Program-made: the position numbers and the translations under genes
Part shown: positions 9,141-18,165 of the stretch, one piece after another
Layout of the letters: every line of letters begins with the position of its first letter
Position numbering within the stretch: the first letter of the stretch is position 1
Notes under the pieces: model-generated
Seen by the model: the letters and a program-made list of their open reading frames with translations, nothing else
Told to the model about the DNA's origin: nothing
Databases searched by the model: none
NCBI GenBank assembly: GCA_046199005.1
Contig: CP176050.1
Span: 3,782,001-3,846,000 of the forward strand
Direction: 5' to 3'
Length of the DNA stretch: 64,000 nt
From: Ascidiimonas sp046199005
GTDB taxonomy: Bacteria; Bacteroidota; Bacteroidia; Flavobacteriales; Flavobacteriaceae

Positions 9141-9163
9141 AGCCCCTATTTAGAATAGAGGCT
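9141..9163 (-). terminator. Terminator of the T9SS protein gene
   Basis: On the minus strand AGCCTCTATT (from 9163-9154) pairs with AATAGGGGCT (9150-9141) around a 3-nt loop, ten pairs with one G-U. A T-rich tail (TTGTCTTTTT) follows. It lies 42 bp after the stop of the 1262-residue secreted protein. Confidence 0.8.
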
Positions 9164-9204
9164 TCGTATTAATTATAGCATTATTTCCTAAAATTCTTTC
9201 TTAT

Positions 9205-12200
9205 CTATTTTTTAATAAACCTTCTGGTAATTACTGTCTCACCGGAAGTAATTCTTATAAAATAGGTTCCGGCATTGAGATTTGAAACGTCAATACTACG
9301 AACATCAGTACTTTGTATTTCTTTTACCAGCATACCGAGCATTGAGAATACCTTAATATTATTTATTTGACGATCGAGTACCTTAATATTAAGAATACCT
9401 TCTGCCGGATTAGGATATACTTTGAACAGCTCATTATCTTCTTCCGCCAGTGGTTGGGTTCTTAAAGCTACAGACTTCGTATCGTCTACGCAGAAATTAG
9501 TAGCTTCCGAGGCTCCAAAACTACCACCGGACACAATCGTGCCTTCTGAGCTTTGAAGTGTATAGGACCCATTTCCATACTGGCAACAAATACCATCTCC
9601 AAAACTATCTGTAATGGTAAATACATAATCACCCGAACTCAACCCAGTGATGTTTTCTACAACCGTTGAACCATCGGGATTGGCAGCTGAATAATTTGCG
9701 CTGGCTATCGTAGTTCCCCCAGTGGTTTGTAAGGTCCATCCTGTTTCTTCAGGATAATCATCCAAAGTGATCGTCAAAGTAAGGTCTGCTGCTGCACAAT
9801 TATTGGTAGATCCTCCATCTGTGGTAAGCGCAATATCATCAATGGCTACGTCTGCCTGCCAGGTACCACCCGTAATTCTATTAAATCTAAGTTGAACTCC
9901 ACCACCCACATAAGCAGCTAAATTTATGGATACATTGTTCCATTGATCACCTTTATTTCCGGATTCAGACCAGAGTGACGTCCAACTAGACCCGTTGTCA
10001 TTACTTGCCTCTAAACTAATGGTTCCTGAATTAGATGATCCAAACATGTGATAGGTAAATGTAAATGTTGCCTGTGAAGCACTTGCCAGATCAAAGCAGG
10101 GTGAATTCAATATCGCTTGTTTATTTGGATAGCCGGTTCCATTTCCGGAAGCTTCTACGAATAAATACCAAGTTCCGTCTGCTGCATTCGAAGGACCTGT
10201 ATTGTTAGATGGTGTTCCACTAGAATCTCGTGTCCAGTTTAGATCGTCACCGATTGCCTGTGTCCAGCTACCCAGTGAACTTTCAAAACTTTCTGAATAG
10301 GGAAAGGAAGCTATTCCTCCTGTACAACCTGATCCTCCAACTCCATTAGTAGTGACACTCGCCGTATTACTGGCTATCGATTGATTTCCAGCTGCATCAT
10401 TGGCGACTACAGTGAAATTATAGGTAGTTGCAGGTGTTAAACCCGTTACTGCAAAGGTAGTATTGGTAGTGTTTCCTACAACTGAGCCATTTTGAAGAAT
10501 CTCATAATCCGCTACACCTACGTTATCTGTAGATGCATCCCAGCTCAAACTGGTAGTTGTAGACGTGGTGTTTGAAGCTGTAAGGTTAGCAGGTGCGCTG
10601 GGTGCCTGAGTATCTGCACCTCCGGAGGTTGTTATGGAAATGTCATCGATGGCGATATCTGCCTGCCAGGTGCCTCCTGTAACTCTGTTAAACCGAAATT
10701 GAATCCCATCACCTACATATGGCGCTAGATTTATGTCGACCGTATTCCATTGATTACCTTGATTTCCGGTCTGGCTCCAGAGGGTAATCCAGGAAATTCC
10801 ATTATCTATGCTGGCTTCTAATGCTATACTTCCCATATCGGCTGCTCCAAACATATGATACTGAAAGGTAATATTTGCCTGAGTGGCACTACTTAGATTG
10901 AAACAAGGAGAATTTAAAATTGCCTGTTTGCTGGGAAAACCCGTTCCATTACCGGATGCCTCTACAAATAAGTACCAGGTTCCTGAAGCACCGCCGGAAG
11001 GACCAGTGTTGCTGGAAGGGGTTCCATTAGAATCGCGGGTCCAGTCCAGATCATCATTCGTATCCTGTGTCCAACTGCCTAGCGAAGTCTCAAAACTTTC
11101 GTTATACGGAAAAACCTCAATGCCACCGCTACACGCAGTAACATCAGGAGTAGTAATACTTATGGTGTTGCTTTGTCCTGATTGATTCCCTGCAGCATCT
11201 TTAGCAATCACATAAAAAGAATAATTTGTATTAGGTGAAAGACCGGTTACTGAAAAGGTTGTAGCCGAAGAAGTAGTCGAATAGACTCCGTTCTGGTATA
11301 TATCGTACCCGATCACTCCTATATTATCTGTTGAAGCATCCCAGGAAAGATCGGTTCCTGTGGCTGTTGTGTTTGAAGCAACTAAATTTTGAGGTATGGA
11401 AGGTGCGTCAAAATCAGGTACTGGTGTTCCTATTTGAAATGCTGCTACATGACTTTTTCGAACGGTAGATGCGCTTCCCTGCATATATTCGCCTATATGC
11501 CAAAATGTAAGATCATCAAGAGGATCTATAGTGAGCTGGGCATAATCCCCGTATCGACCGTCAGGTCTGTTGGTTTGTGCATCCCCATTAACAATGGTTT
11601 GTTCTGCTATGGTCATGGTTCCTAAAGGATCTGAAGCCAATCTTCCCGTGTATCTTAATGACGTGAATACAGAACTGCTCACAATGGTATAACCAAGACC
11701 GATATTTCCTTGAGCATCCATCCCTATACTTCCACAAAAAGTGCTGTAATTGGGTTGTGCATAAGTCCCTTCCTGATAAATGGTCCATGGCTGATTGTCC
11801 CCCGTCTGTCTAAGCTCATACCATCGAATTCCTGCTCGTGTATCATTTCCGCTTACGTCTACGGCAAAATTCATCACCGCTGCATTGTAAGAGGGAAATC
11901 GACGATAATTCGTCATGTACATCATTGTTGCCTGTATTGCATCAATATTAGGTCCGCTTCCAGGCTCGTCCAGGTTATTAAAGGACCCCCCATTAAATAC
12001 AGCGTCAAAAGCTGCGGTATTAATTTGTTGCGGTGCCGAGATAAATGAACTCGAAGGACTACCCCAGTTAACGGTTATATTCCATATTTTTAAATGATCC
12101 TGAGATATGCCATTCCAACTATCGTCTTGCATATATACAATAGGATGTGGAACACCGACCGGAGGAAGTGAAGGCCCCGTTGCATTAAAACCTCCCGGAC

Positions 12201-12993
12201 TGTAAAAACCATTATTGGAGGCTCCTGGCAAAGGAAATCCAACAAGTTGTGCATTCGGGTTCCCTACCAACATCTGATCACGCTCTACAGCAAAGACTAC
12301 TTCACTTGTTGTAATGGAGCCTTGATCCTTGTTTGCTGTGATATAATATCCATCTCCCCAAATAGACAGTTTCTCATAATCTGGAAAAGAACCTGTATTA
12401 AAACGATAGGTAAACCAACCATCATTCACAGGATCCGGACCCTGACATACAGCAATTAAAAATCCGTTGGGCGTGTTACTAAACTGCATTATGATAAAAC
12501 GATCTGCATATCGATCGTAAACCACAATGGGGTCTCCTAGGGTCTCACCGGGAAACAAAGTACCCAAAGAAGCTTCAGGAAGCAGTACATTACCTGCCCT
12601 GTCTAATATCCCGAAACCAGAATTAAAGGCATATACATAATGATTAGGGCCAATAGCTCCGGTAGGATCATTAAGTACCGTACCCTGATGAGCTCCGAAA
12701 GAAGTAATAGGCGCTCTACCTCTTGCAGTAATAGAATTTGCTTGTTTGTCAATTAAGGGGTCAGACCCTTTTGGTAATCCTTTTCCGGGAACAAATGTAT
12801 TAGATCCTCGTCTTTTGGGTGGTGCAACATGTTCCATGCCCTTTGCAGCGATAATATTGTCCATTCGAGATAACGCTGGAATTTCTCTCATGTAAGCTGC
12901 TTTCCCATAAGAGGTTGCCCTCATTGTTCCGTTTTGAGCGACCAGGGTGCCGACACAAAATAGCAACAATATTAGTGTAATTATTCTTTTCAT
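9205..12993 (-). CDS. Secreted multidomain protein with MAM-like and FN3 domains and T9SS type A tail
   Basis: 1262 residues. Order: signal peptide (1-19), a large N-terminal region (about 60-525) of repeated YDRYADRFIIMQ / GDYAQLTIDP type that looks like a beta-propeller, FN3 domain 1 (about 530-618), MAM-like domain 1 (618-790), FN3 domain 2 (790-885), MAM-like domain 2 (885-1060), a domain with DDYPEETGWTLQ and DSFGDGICCQYGNGSY (1065-1170), and a T9SS C-terminal signal (about 1185-1262; VYPNPAEGILNIKV, LNAGTYFIRI). The tail directs export by PorU-type secretion and anchoring to or release from the outer membrane. No catalytic residues were recognised, so adhesion or substrate binding is the best guess. 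It stands alone, with its own terminator. Confidence 0.88.
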   Translation of the reverse strand: MKRIITLILLLFCVGTLVAQNGTMRATSYGKAAYMREIPALSRMDNIIAAKGMEHVAPPKRRGSNTFVPGKGLPKGSDPLIDKQANSITARGRAPITSFGAHQGTVLNDPTGAIGPNHYVYAFNSGFGILDRAGNVLLPEASLGTLFPGETLGDPIVVYDRYADRFIIMQFSNTPNGFLIAVCQGPDPVNDGWFTYRFNTGSFPDYEKLSIWGDGYYITANKDQGSITTSEVVFAVERDQMLVGNPNAQLVGFPLPGASNNGFYSPGGFNATGPSLPPVGVPHPIVYMQDDSWNGISQDHLKIWNITVNWGSPSSSFISAPQQINTAAFDAVFNGGSFNNLDEPGSGPNIDAIQATMMYMTNYRRFPSYNAAVMNFAVDVSGNDTRAGIRWYELRQTGDNQPWTIYQEGTYAQPNYSTFCGSIGMDAQGNIGLGYTIVSSSVFTSLRYTGRLASDPLGTMTIAEQTIVNGDAQTNRPDGRYGDYAQLTIDPLDDLTFWHIGEYMQGSASTVRKSHVAAFQIGTPVPDFDAPSIPQNLVASNTTATGTDLSWDASTDNIGVIGYDIYQNGVYSTTSSATTFSVTGLSPNTNYSFYVIAKDAAGNQSGQSNTISITTPDVTACSGGIEVFPYNESFETSLGSWTQDTNDDLDWTRDSNGTPSSNTGPSGGASGTWYLFVEASGNGTGFPSKQAILNSPCFNLSSATQANITFQYHMFGAADMGSIALEASIDNGISWITLWSQTGNQGNQWNTVDINLAPYVGDGIQFRFNRVTGGTWQADIAIDDISITTSGGADTQAPSAPANLTASNTTSTTTSLSWDASTDNVGVADYEILQNGSVVGNTTNTTFAVTGLTPATTYNFTVVANDAAGNQSIASNTASVTTNGVGGSGCTGGIASFPYSESFESSLGSWTQAIGDDLNWTRDSSGTPSNNTGPSNAADGTWYLFVEASGNGTGYPNKQAILNSPCFDLASASQATFTFTYHMFGSSNSGTISLEASNDNGSSWTSLWSESGNKGDQWNNVSINLAAYVGGGVQLRFNRITGGTWQADVAIDDIALTTDGGSTNNCAAADLTLTITLDDYPEETGWTLQTTGGTTIASANYSAANPDGSTVVENITGLSSGDYVFTITDSFGDGICCQYGNGSYTLQSSEGTIVSGGSFGASEATNFCVDDTKSVALRTQPLAEEDNELFKVYPNPAEGILNIKVLDRQINNIKVFSMLGMLVKEIQSTDVRSIDVSNLNAGTYFIRITSGETVITRRFIKK
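9810..11135 (-). repeat. Internal tandem duplication of an FN3/MAM-like module
   Basis: Two units, about 9810-10335 and 10625-11135, encode near-identical MAM-like domains. Shared strings include WYLFVEASGNGTG, KQAILNSPCF, TFTYHMFG / TFQYHMFG and GGTWQADVAIDD. Each is preceded by an FN3 domain that shares LSWDASTDN. The similarity is obvious at DNA level too, so the duplication is recent or kept homogeneous. Confidence 0.85.
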
Positions 12994-13563
12994 TTTGTTA
13001 GAAATAACTTGTTAATAATTGGTTAATTATATTAAAAATAGTAAAAAATTAGAGCCTTGGAAACTATTATTCAAGAATCAAATAAAAAGCATCTATTTTA
13101 TGGTTTAACCATACTTTTACTCCTTGTTTACAGTAAAAAAATTTTCAATATATGGTTGATTTTCAGTATTAAACAACTTATGAGGCTTTCGTCTGAAAGA
13201 CTTAAAAATGTTGGCGTTGTCATACAAAAGTCACGAGAATTAAGTCTTTCATTTTGTGTTTTGTCAATCTCGATATAATTATTTAAGAACCAATTGTTTA
13301 TATCCATCATCTAGTAAGACATCCATACTCAGACTGGTATTATAACTTAACACAGCAACCACAAATTAGCTTAGTTACTTCTAGTAGGCAAGAACATCCC
13401 AAAGAAGCTCATATTCTCTTAGATATTTCTTAGCAACCATTCTGACTATTCTCTGGTTTGAATGAAAAGTATGGGGAAATCTCCCCTTTCAAAATGCGGA
13501 TATACCTCCTTGAATTGAAAACTATCTCTAGGTAGTTTTATCTCTCATTTAATCACACATCTA
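12994..13563. other. 570-bp intergenic region without a convincing gene
   Basis: AT-rich upstream region of the T9SS protein gene followed by the upstream region of the four-gene cassette. The short open frames on either strand have no family resemblance. A 35-codon minus-strand open stretch (13384-13488) reads like a real protein C-terminus (IVRMVAKKYLREYELLW) and may be a gene relic, but nothing around it supports this. A GGGGA/TCCCC hairpin lies at 13473-13486, and a promoter-like site with an inverted repeat is at 13510-13540. Confidence 0.6.
13510..13540 (+). promoter_or_regulatory. Possible promoter of the beta-solenoid cassette, with inverted repeat
   Basis: TTG (13510-13512), a 20-bp spacer and TAGTTTTA (13533-13540), one mismatch from TAnnTTTG. 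An inverted repeat AAAACTA (8 nt) TAGTTTT spans 13518-13539 and overlaps the -7 box, as an operator would. The first gene starts 23 bp further on. Confidence 0.35.
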
Positions 13564-13767
13564 ATGCAATTAAAAAATATTCCCTTCCTGAAAAAAGATC
13601 CGACAGACATTCTAATTACATTAAACACCATGGCAGCCTCACTGATCGTAGGAGAGTTGTTTTTCAAATTTGGCAGCTTTACCCTCGAATGTCTTAGCTT
13701 TTTAGCGACCTGGCTCGTGATTCATAATCTGGTGAATTACTTTATTAAAGGAAATTCACCATCTTAA
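13564..13767 (+). CDS. Small membrane protein, first gene of unknown cassette
   Basis: 67 residues. A basic N-terminus (MQLKNIPFLKKDP) is followed by one long or two short hydrophobic helices (ILITLNTMAASLIVGELFFKF and LECLSFLATWLVIHNLVNYF). No signal cleavage site was seen. Its TAA overlaps the ATG of the next gene by one base (TAATG), which is the main evidence that it is translated and that it belongs with 13767-18071. I do not recognise the family. It could anchor the cassette's soluble proteins at the membrane, or act like a holin, but the size and helices alone do not decide this. Confidence 0.6.
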   Translation: MQLKNIPFLKKDPTDILITLNTMAASLIVGELFFKFGSFTLECLSFLATWLVIHNLVNYFIKGNSPS

Positions 13768-15776
13768 TGAGTTACATTTTCATCAAACATATAAAGTGTA
13801 TCTCCACTAATGATACATTAGGAGATGATCATATCAAATTAAAGATCATCCCAGACCTCGGAAGTGAACAAACACTTGAGAATGAAAATATTGGAGAAGG
13901 CGATACATGGACTATTGACAGCGCGATCTTCTTTCTGGAAACGATTAAATTCCAATTGACAGAAATTGACACCTTTTCTTCCGATGATGAGTTAGGCTCT
14001 CATACTTTAAGAGGTAATTTTAGTATGCAAAACGGAACCATTCTTTTTAATCAAGAGGATGCACATTATGAGCTTATCTTTAATTTAAGTGTTCGCATAT
14101 CACCGGAGGCAGAAGAGCGAAGTCCCGCCAATATCAATAAGATAAGTCTAAGAAAGTTTTTCAGCCAAATGGGACAAGGTGCAATCCTCAATAATTCTTA
14201 TGAAACCTATATAAAAAAACCACGTCTTCGAATGCTGAGCAATGAAGTAATTAGTGTTCGCGATCAACTGAAATTGCATGCAAGACAAGACGGTGATAAA
14301 AGCAATACCAACTCAATTAAAAAATGGGTTTCCTCACACTGTAACTTCAGGGATAATAATACCATTAATAATGATAATCCTGAGGGAAGGTGGAGTCCAG
14401 ATACCTTCACCACCGGAAGAAACTGGACACCCGTCACAAATGAGAAAAGCTATATGCTTGCAGGCTTTCAAGATTATAGCAGGGTCACACACACCGATAA
14501 TCCTACTTCACACGAAACGAGAGATTGGACGTTTGACATATTTCCTGATCCTACTTTTATGTACCTATTAGGTGATAATTATAAAAGAAAAAGTAATGGA
14601 GAAAGAGCGATACCCCTTATTCACAATGAATGGGAAAGTGGTTCGTTTCCTCTGGAGTGGCGGCCATTTTGGGGAGAATACGTATCTATTTGGGGCAGAT
14701 TGATTTGGGATGTAGGCCATTCGCCCGTGTCTACAGAAATACATCCAGCTCATACCATCATAAAAGAGAAAACCACTGCAGCAGGCATTGGAACGCAAAA
14801 TAAGATCATTGCTGTAAATCAGGCCACTATTGGAATGGGGCTGAGTGGAGGATTTCCCGGTAATGTAGGGGATCGATGGGAAAAAGAATTTAGAGAAATA
14901 CCAGAAGGTGTCTGGGGCGACACGAAAGATTGCTGGGCTACCAACCTTAAAAAGCATCCGGTAAAATTTAAATTTTTCCCGCCAACCGAAAGAAAGAATG
15001 CAACTGATAAGCTTAAATATCGTATCCGCTATTGCAAACATATAGTGGTTGAAAACGGAGATGCCCTGGATGATTTTTTAGAATTGACACAGAATGACGA
15101 TCCCTCTAAAGGAGGTGAAGACAGAGGTTTCAGAAAATGGAATAACACACCCGGTTTTTCGAAAACGAACACCCCTGAACCGTTAAAACCTAAGTTCAAA
15201 CAAATAAACGGTATTGATGGAAAACCAGCTTATTATGAAGTTTCAATAGACCTCTCGAACATGAATGACATTCCGGTTGGGTACTATGCAATTATAGAAT
15301 GCGGGTGGGATTCGTCGTCAGATCGGGAAATTAAAAAATATGAACTTACATTTAAAAGTATCAAGGCAATTAAAACCGACTTCTGGACCAACGAATGGCA
15401 TTTGTATTATGGTGTTAATGGCTCCTGGAATGCATGGTGGTCTGGTGATGATGTAGATCAAGGAGATATACACGCTTCCAATAAAAAAATAACCTTTTAT
15501 ACTCTTGACAACCTCCCTATAGCTATTCGTGATACAGGTGTTAAATGGAATGGATCTGATTTCAACAACGAAAAACTGGATGCCATAAATTTACTTCTGG
15601 AAGGTCCCGATCATCTGGCAGATTTAAGAACAAAGGCGACTAATAGTAGAAGAATTCAAATCGTAAAAGATCAATCCAACATGATTGAATTCAAATTGAA
15701 AAGTAAGGAAAAGGTAAAAGATGAAGAAGATGCGGAGTTATTACATGAATGGACTTTAAAACTTGAATTGAAATGA
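13767..15776 (+). CDS. Large protein of unknown function with N-terminal C2-like domain
   Basis: 669 residues, no signal peptide. Residues 1-115 look like a C2-type beta-sandwich, with an acidic loop (TEIDTFSSDDELGSHTLRG, 65-83) in the style of Ca2+-binding C2 loops. The centre has a Trp-rich block with DWTFDIFPDPTFMYLL (253-268) and a conserved-looking motif around residues 310-329 (GRLIWDVGHSP then TEIHPAH) whose Asp315, His318, Glu324, His326 and His329 could bind a metal. The C-terminal 250 residues are beta-rich with another Trp-rich patch (EWHLYYGVNGSWNAWW). I cannot name a family. It overlaps the next ORF by 4 bp (ATGA). Context suggests a cytoplasmic or non-classically exported partner of the solenoid protein. 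Confidence 0.75.
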   Translation: MSYIFIKHIKCISTNDTLGDDHIKLKIIPDLGSEQTLENENIGEGDTWTIDSAIFFLETIKFQLTEIDTFSSDDELGSHTLRGNFSMQNGTILFNQEDAHYELIFNLSVRISPEAEERSPANINKISLRKFFSQMGQGAILNNSYETYIKKPRLRMLSNEVISVRDQLKLHARQDGDKSNTNSIKKWVSSHCNFRDNNTINNDNPEGRWSPDTFTTGRNWTPVTNEKSYMLAGFQDYSRVTHTDNPTSHETRDWTFDIFPDPTFMYLLGDNYKRKSNGERAIPLIHNEWESGSFPLEWRPFWGEYVSIWGRLIWDVGHSPVSTEIHPAHTIIKEKTTAAGIGTQNKIIAVNQATIGMGLSGGFPGNVGDRWEKEFREIPEGVWGDTKDCWATNLKKHPVKFKFFPPTERKNATDKLKYRIRYCKHIVVENGDALDDFLELTQNDDPSKGGEDRGFRKWNNTPGFSKTNTPEPLKPKFKQINGIDGKPAYYEVSIDLSNMNDIPVGYYAIIECGWDSSSDREIKKYELTFKSIKAIKTDFWTNEWHLYYGVNGSWNAWWSGDDVDQGDIHASNKKITFYTLDNLPIAIRDTGVKWNGSDFNNEKLDAINLLLEGPDHLADLRTKATNSRRIQIVKDQSNMIEFKLKSKEKVKDEEDAELLHEWTLKLELK

Positions 15777-16792
15777 GTAATGAATATGCTACACTCCATG
15801 ATAATGTAAAAAGCGCGATACTCAACAAACGTTTTGATCTTTCCTTGAACCAGAAGCAAATTGAGTATCCAGCACCAGTCAGCGTTATTCTTCCGGCATT
15901 GTTGTCAATCTCCGGAGGAATAGGAGAAGTCTTGAATTATACACAACAAGATAAATATGGCCTAGAAAAAATGAGGTTAGCATTTAAAAGCACCCGCTTT
16001 TATGTAGCCCGTGAGCTAGTTACTAAAAATCCGGAAGCTAAAAAGTATGCTTTGAATCACCCTTTTATCAAAGCAAAAATCCATCAGGGTCCTTTCGAAA
16101 AAATGAAATACATAGAAAAGACAGTAACGGCTATGGCGCTCTTGTTAACAGACATTAATACTTTATTATATACAAAAAAGAAAGGATGGCTGGACTGGGA
16201 CGACGGCTCCTGTCAGGCAATGATTAGCGTTATATACGGATGGAGACCTCTGTTACCCATTAAAGTAAAGCTTACACAAAAAAAAGAAGAGGTTTTTTTT
16301 CTTGCAAGAAGGTATATGTATAACCTTCTTACGCAATATCCAGACAATTACCTAGTAAGATTCGTATGGGAAAGATATCAACTTGCCTGGTATTATAAAA
16401 ACAGCCAACAAATTCAAACAGCGGAAGAATTCTTCAGGGAACTTGCTGAAGAAAAAGGCGCCAATGAAAAAGTAAAAACGAAGAATCTCCTGGGAAATTC
16501 GTCGTGTATCGATCTTTCACTCAGATATAAGAAACCTCAAATACTAAGGAGATCATTAGAAGAAATCGCATCCCAAGTACCGGCACAACTCTTTAAAACA
16601 TCTCCTACGATCCTCTTGACGAATATTCAGTTAAACTTACTGGAAGGAAATTTGGTAACCGCCAAAAAACTTACTGATAAATTGTATAAGAATGACCATA
16701 CTTTCTTTAAAAGAGAGTCTGCTTTGCTATACGACCAAATGGGACAAAAGACAAAATCAAAAAACATCTTAAAAAAACTAAAAACCGAATAA
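15773..16792 (+). CDS. Alpha-helical protein of unknown function (TPR-like)
   Basis: 339 residues, mostly amphipathic helices, no signal peptide. The N-terminal part holds one hydrophobic Gly-containing stretch (APVSVILPALLSISGGIGEVL). The C-terminal half (about 185-335) has helical pairs with TPR/SEL-like spacing (FLARRYMYNLLTQYP, QIQTAEEFFRELAEE, LLEGNLVTAKKLTDKLY, ALLYDQMGQKTKSKNILKKL). It overlaps the upstream gene by 4 bp and is one base from the downstream gene, so all are one transcript. A scaffold or chaperone role for the neighbouring large proteins is an inference; no family was recognised. Confidence 0.7.
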   Translation: MSNEYATLHDNVKSAILNKRFDLSLNQKQIEYPAPVSVILPALLSISGGIGEVLNYTQQDKYGLEKMRLAFKSTRFYVARELVTKNPEAKKYALNHPFIKAKIHQGPFEKMKYIEKTVTAMALLLTDINTLLYTKKKGWLDWDDGSCQAMISVIYGWRPLLPIKVKLTQKKEEVFFLARRYMYNLLTQYPDNYLVRFVWERYQLAWYYKNSQQIQTAEEFFRELAEEKGANEKVKTKNLLGNSSCIDLSLRYKKPQILRRSLEEIASQVPAQLFKTSPTILLTNIQLNLLEGNLVTAKKLTDKLYKNDHTFFKRESALLYDQMGQKTKSKNILKKLKTE

Positions 16793-16793
16793 A

Positions 16794-18071
16794 ATGGCAT
16801 CAGATATACGATTAGATAACAATACTGTAGAAGTATCCGGTAAAAAAGTATTCTTTAAAAAAACTGTTGATAGTAATACTTCCATAGAAATACATGCAGG
16901 ATATGGAAATATTTATTTAGGAGGAAACGGTGAAGATGGTGATTTAATCGTAAGGGATAAGGAGGGCAATGACACGGTTCATATTGATGGTGATGTGGCT
17001 AATATCACCTTAGGAGGTCATGGGCATGATGGTGATGTACTGGTAAGAAATAGAGAGGGAAAAGATACAATTCATCTGGATGGAGAAGTAGGAAATATTA
17101 AATTGGGAGGAAATGGTCACGATGGTGATCTGTTGATAAGAGATAAAAAGGGAAAAAATACGATACACTTAGATGGAGATGCGGGGAATATTACACTAGG
17201 TGGAAATGATCATGACGGAGATGTGGTTATCAGAGACAAAAATGGAAAAAACACAATTCATCTAGACGGAGACATAGGTAATATAACTTTGGGCGGAAAT
17301 GGCCATGATGGTGATCTGTTGATTCATAATAAAAATGGAAAAAACACAATTCATCTGGATGGAGATGTTGGAAATATTACGTTAGGTGGTAATGATCAGG
17401 ATGGCGATATACTTCTCCTGAATAAACAAGGTAAAACAACGGTTCATCTAGATGCAGATGCCGGAAGAGCATCACTGGGCGGAGACAATCAGCGGGGTGA
17501 ACTCCTTCTCAAAAATTCTCAGGGAAACGTGGGTGTTAGATTAGACGGGCAAAATGCTTCTCTGAGATTAGGGAACGATGGCAATGATGGTGCAATCACA
17601 ATAACTAATAAGAATAATGAATCTACCTTTTCAGTAGACGGGGAGCTGGCGGCCATGAATCTTGGGGGTAATGGCAAAGTGGGTCGGTTTAGAATTCTTG
17701 ATCAACAAGGTATTGAAGCGCTTAAATTTGATGCAGCTTCAGCTTTCCTGAAAGTAGGGACAACTTTGTCTGTGGGAATGCATAATAATGGAGGCATCTG
17801 CAATCTAATGAATGCCGCTGGTAAAGTAGCTATTAGGGCAAATGGCGGTAATGCTTCTTTAACTGTAGGTAGTTCATTTGAAAACGGACAATTTGCGGTA
17901 ATGAATACTTCTTCTGATAAGGTTATATTCGTTCAAGGTGATACAAAAGAAGTAATCATCGATGGAACTTTCCTTATTAAGGATGGAAATAATACAGTCA
18001 ATTTATTATCAGAGATCGAAACTTTGAAGCAGGAGATCAGCAATTTAAAGGCCTTGATAAATACCCCATAA
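16794..18071 (+). CDS. Beta-solenoid fibre-like protein with 31-residue repeats
   Basis: 425 residues, no signal peptide. From residue 38 the chain consists of 31-residue units of the form GNITLGGNGHDGDLLI...GKNTIHLDGD. About six are tight (38-223), followed by three or more decayed copies (224-316) and irregular strands to about 390. Regular Gly-Asn/Gly-Asp turns between short beta strands indicate a parallel beta-helix. The end (LSEIETLKQEISNLKALI, about 403-421) is a heptad coiled coil that would trimerise it, as in tail fibres and trimeric adhesins. Repeats of this GNGxDGDL type occur in unrelated bacteria without known function, as far as I recall. It ends the four-gene cassette. Confidence 0.8.
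   Translation: MASDIRLDNNTVEVSGKKVFFKKTVDSNTSIEIHAGYGNIYLGGNGEDGDLIVRDKEGNDTVHIDGDVANITLGGHGHDGDVLVRNREGKDTIHLDGEVGNIKLGGNGHDGDLLIRDKKGKNTIHLDGDAGNITLGGNDHDGDVVIRDKNGKNTIHLDGDIGNITLGGNGHDGDLLIHNKNGKNTIHLDGDVGNITLGGNDQDGDILLLNKQGKTTVHLDADAGRASLGGDNQRGELLLKNSQGNVGVRLDGQNASLRLGNDGNDGAITITNKNNESTFSVDGELAAMNLGGNGKVGRFRILDQQGIEALKFDAASAFLKVGTTLSVGMHNNGGICNLMNAAGKVAIRANGGNASLTVGSSFENGQFAVMNTSSDKVIFVQGDTKEVIIDGTFLIKDGNNTVNLLSEIETLKQEISNLKALINTP
16905..17741 (+). repeat. 93-bp coding tandem repeats
   Basis: About nine consecutive 93-bp units encoding 31 residues each. Units starting at 16905, 16998, 17091, 17184, 17277 and 17370 are closely similar; those after 17463 are diverged. Synonymous differences among the tight units show that they are selected at protein level and not a fresh slippage product. 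Confidence 0.88.
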
Positions 18072-18165
18072 ATCTGGTAATGAATAACCGAACAACCTGA
18101 TTTTTAGTTAATGCTGATAATACTCATTTATTAAAACAGTATTTTAGGGCTTGAAATCTTAGTGT

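Noticed and set aside
10883..12459. Several plus-strand open frames of 60-112 codons opposite the T9SS protein gene
   Set aside because: They are antisense shadows of a well-supported gene, with no family resemblance.
13384..13488. 35-codon minus-strand open stretch resembling a protein C-terminus (IVRMVAKKYLREYELLW)
   Set aside because: No start codon in a sensible place, no upstream continuation and no recognisable family; stretches of this length arise by chance. Kept only as a possible relic.
16905..17741. Regular 93-bp repeats as a CRISPR or minisatellite
   Set aside because: Period is a multiple of three, units are fully coding with synonymous changes, and there are no unique spacers.
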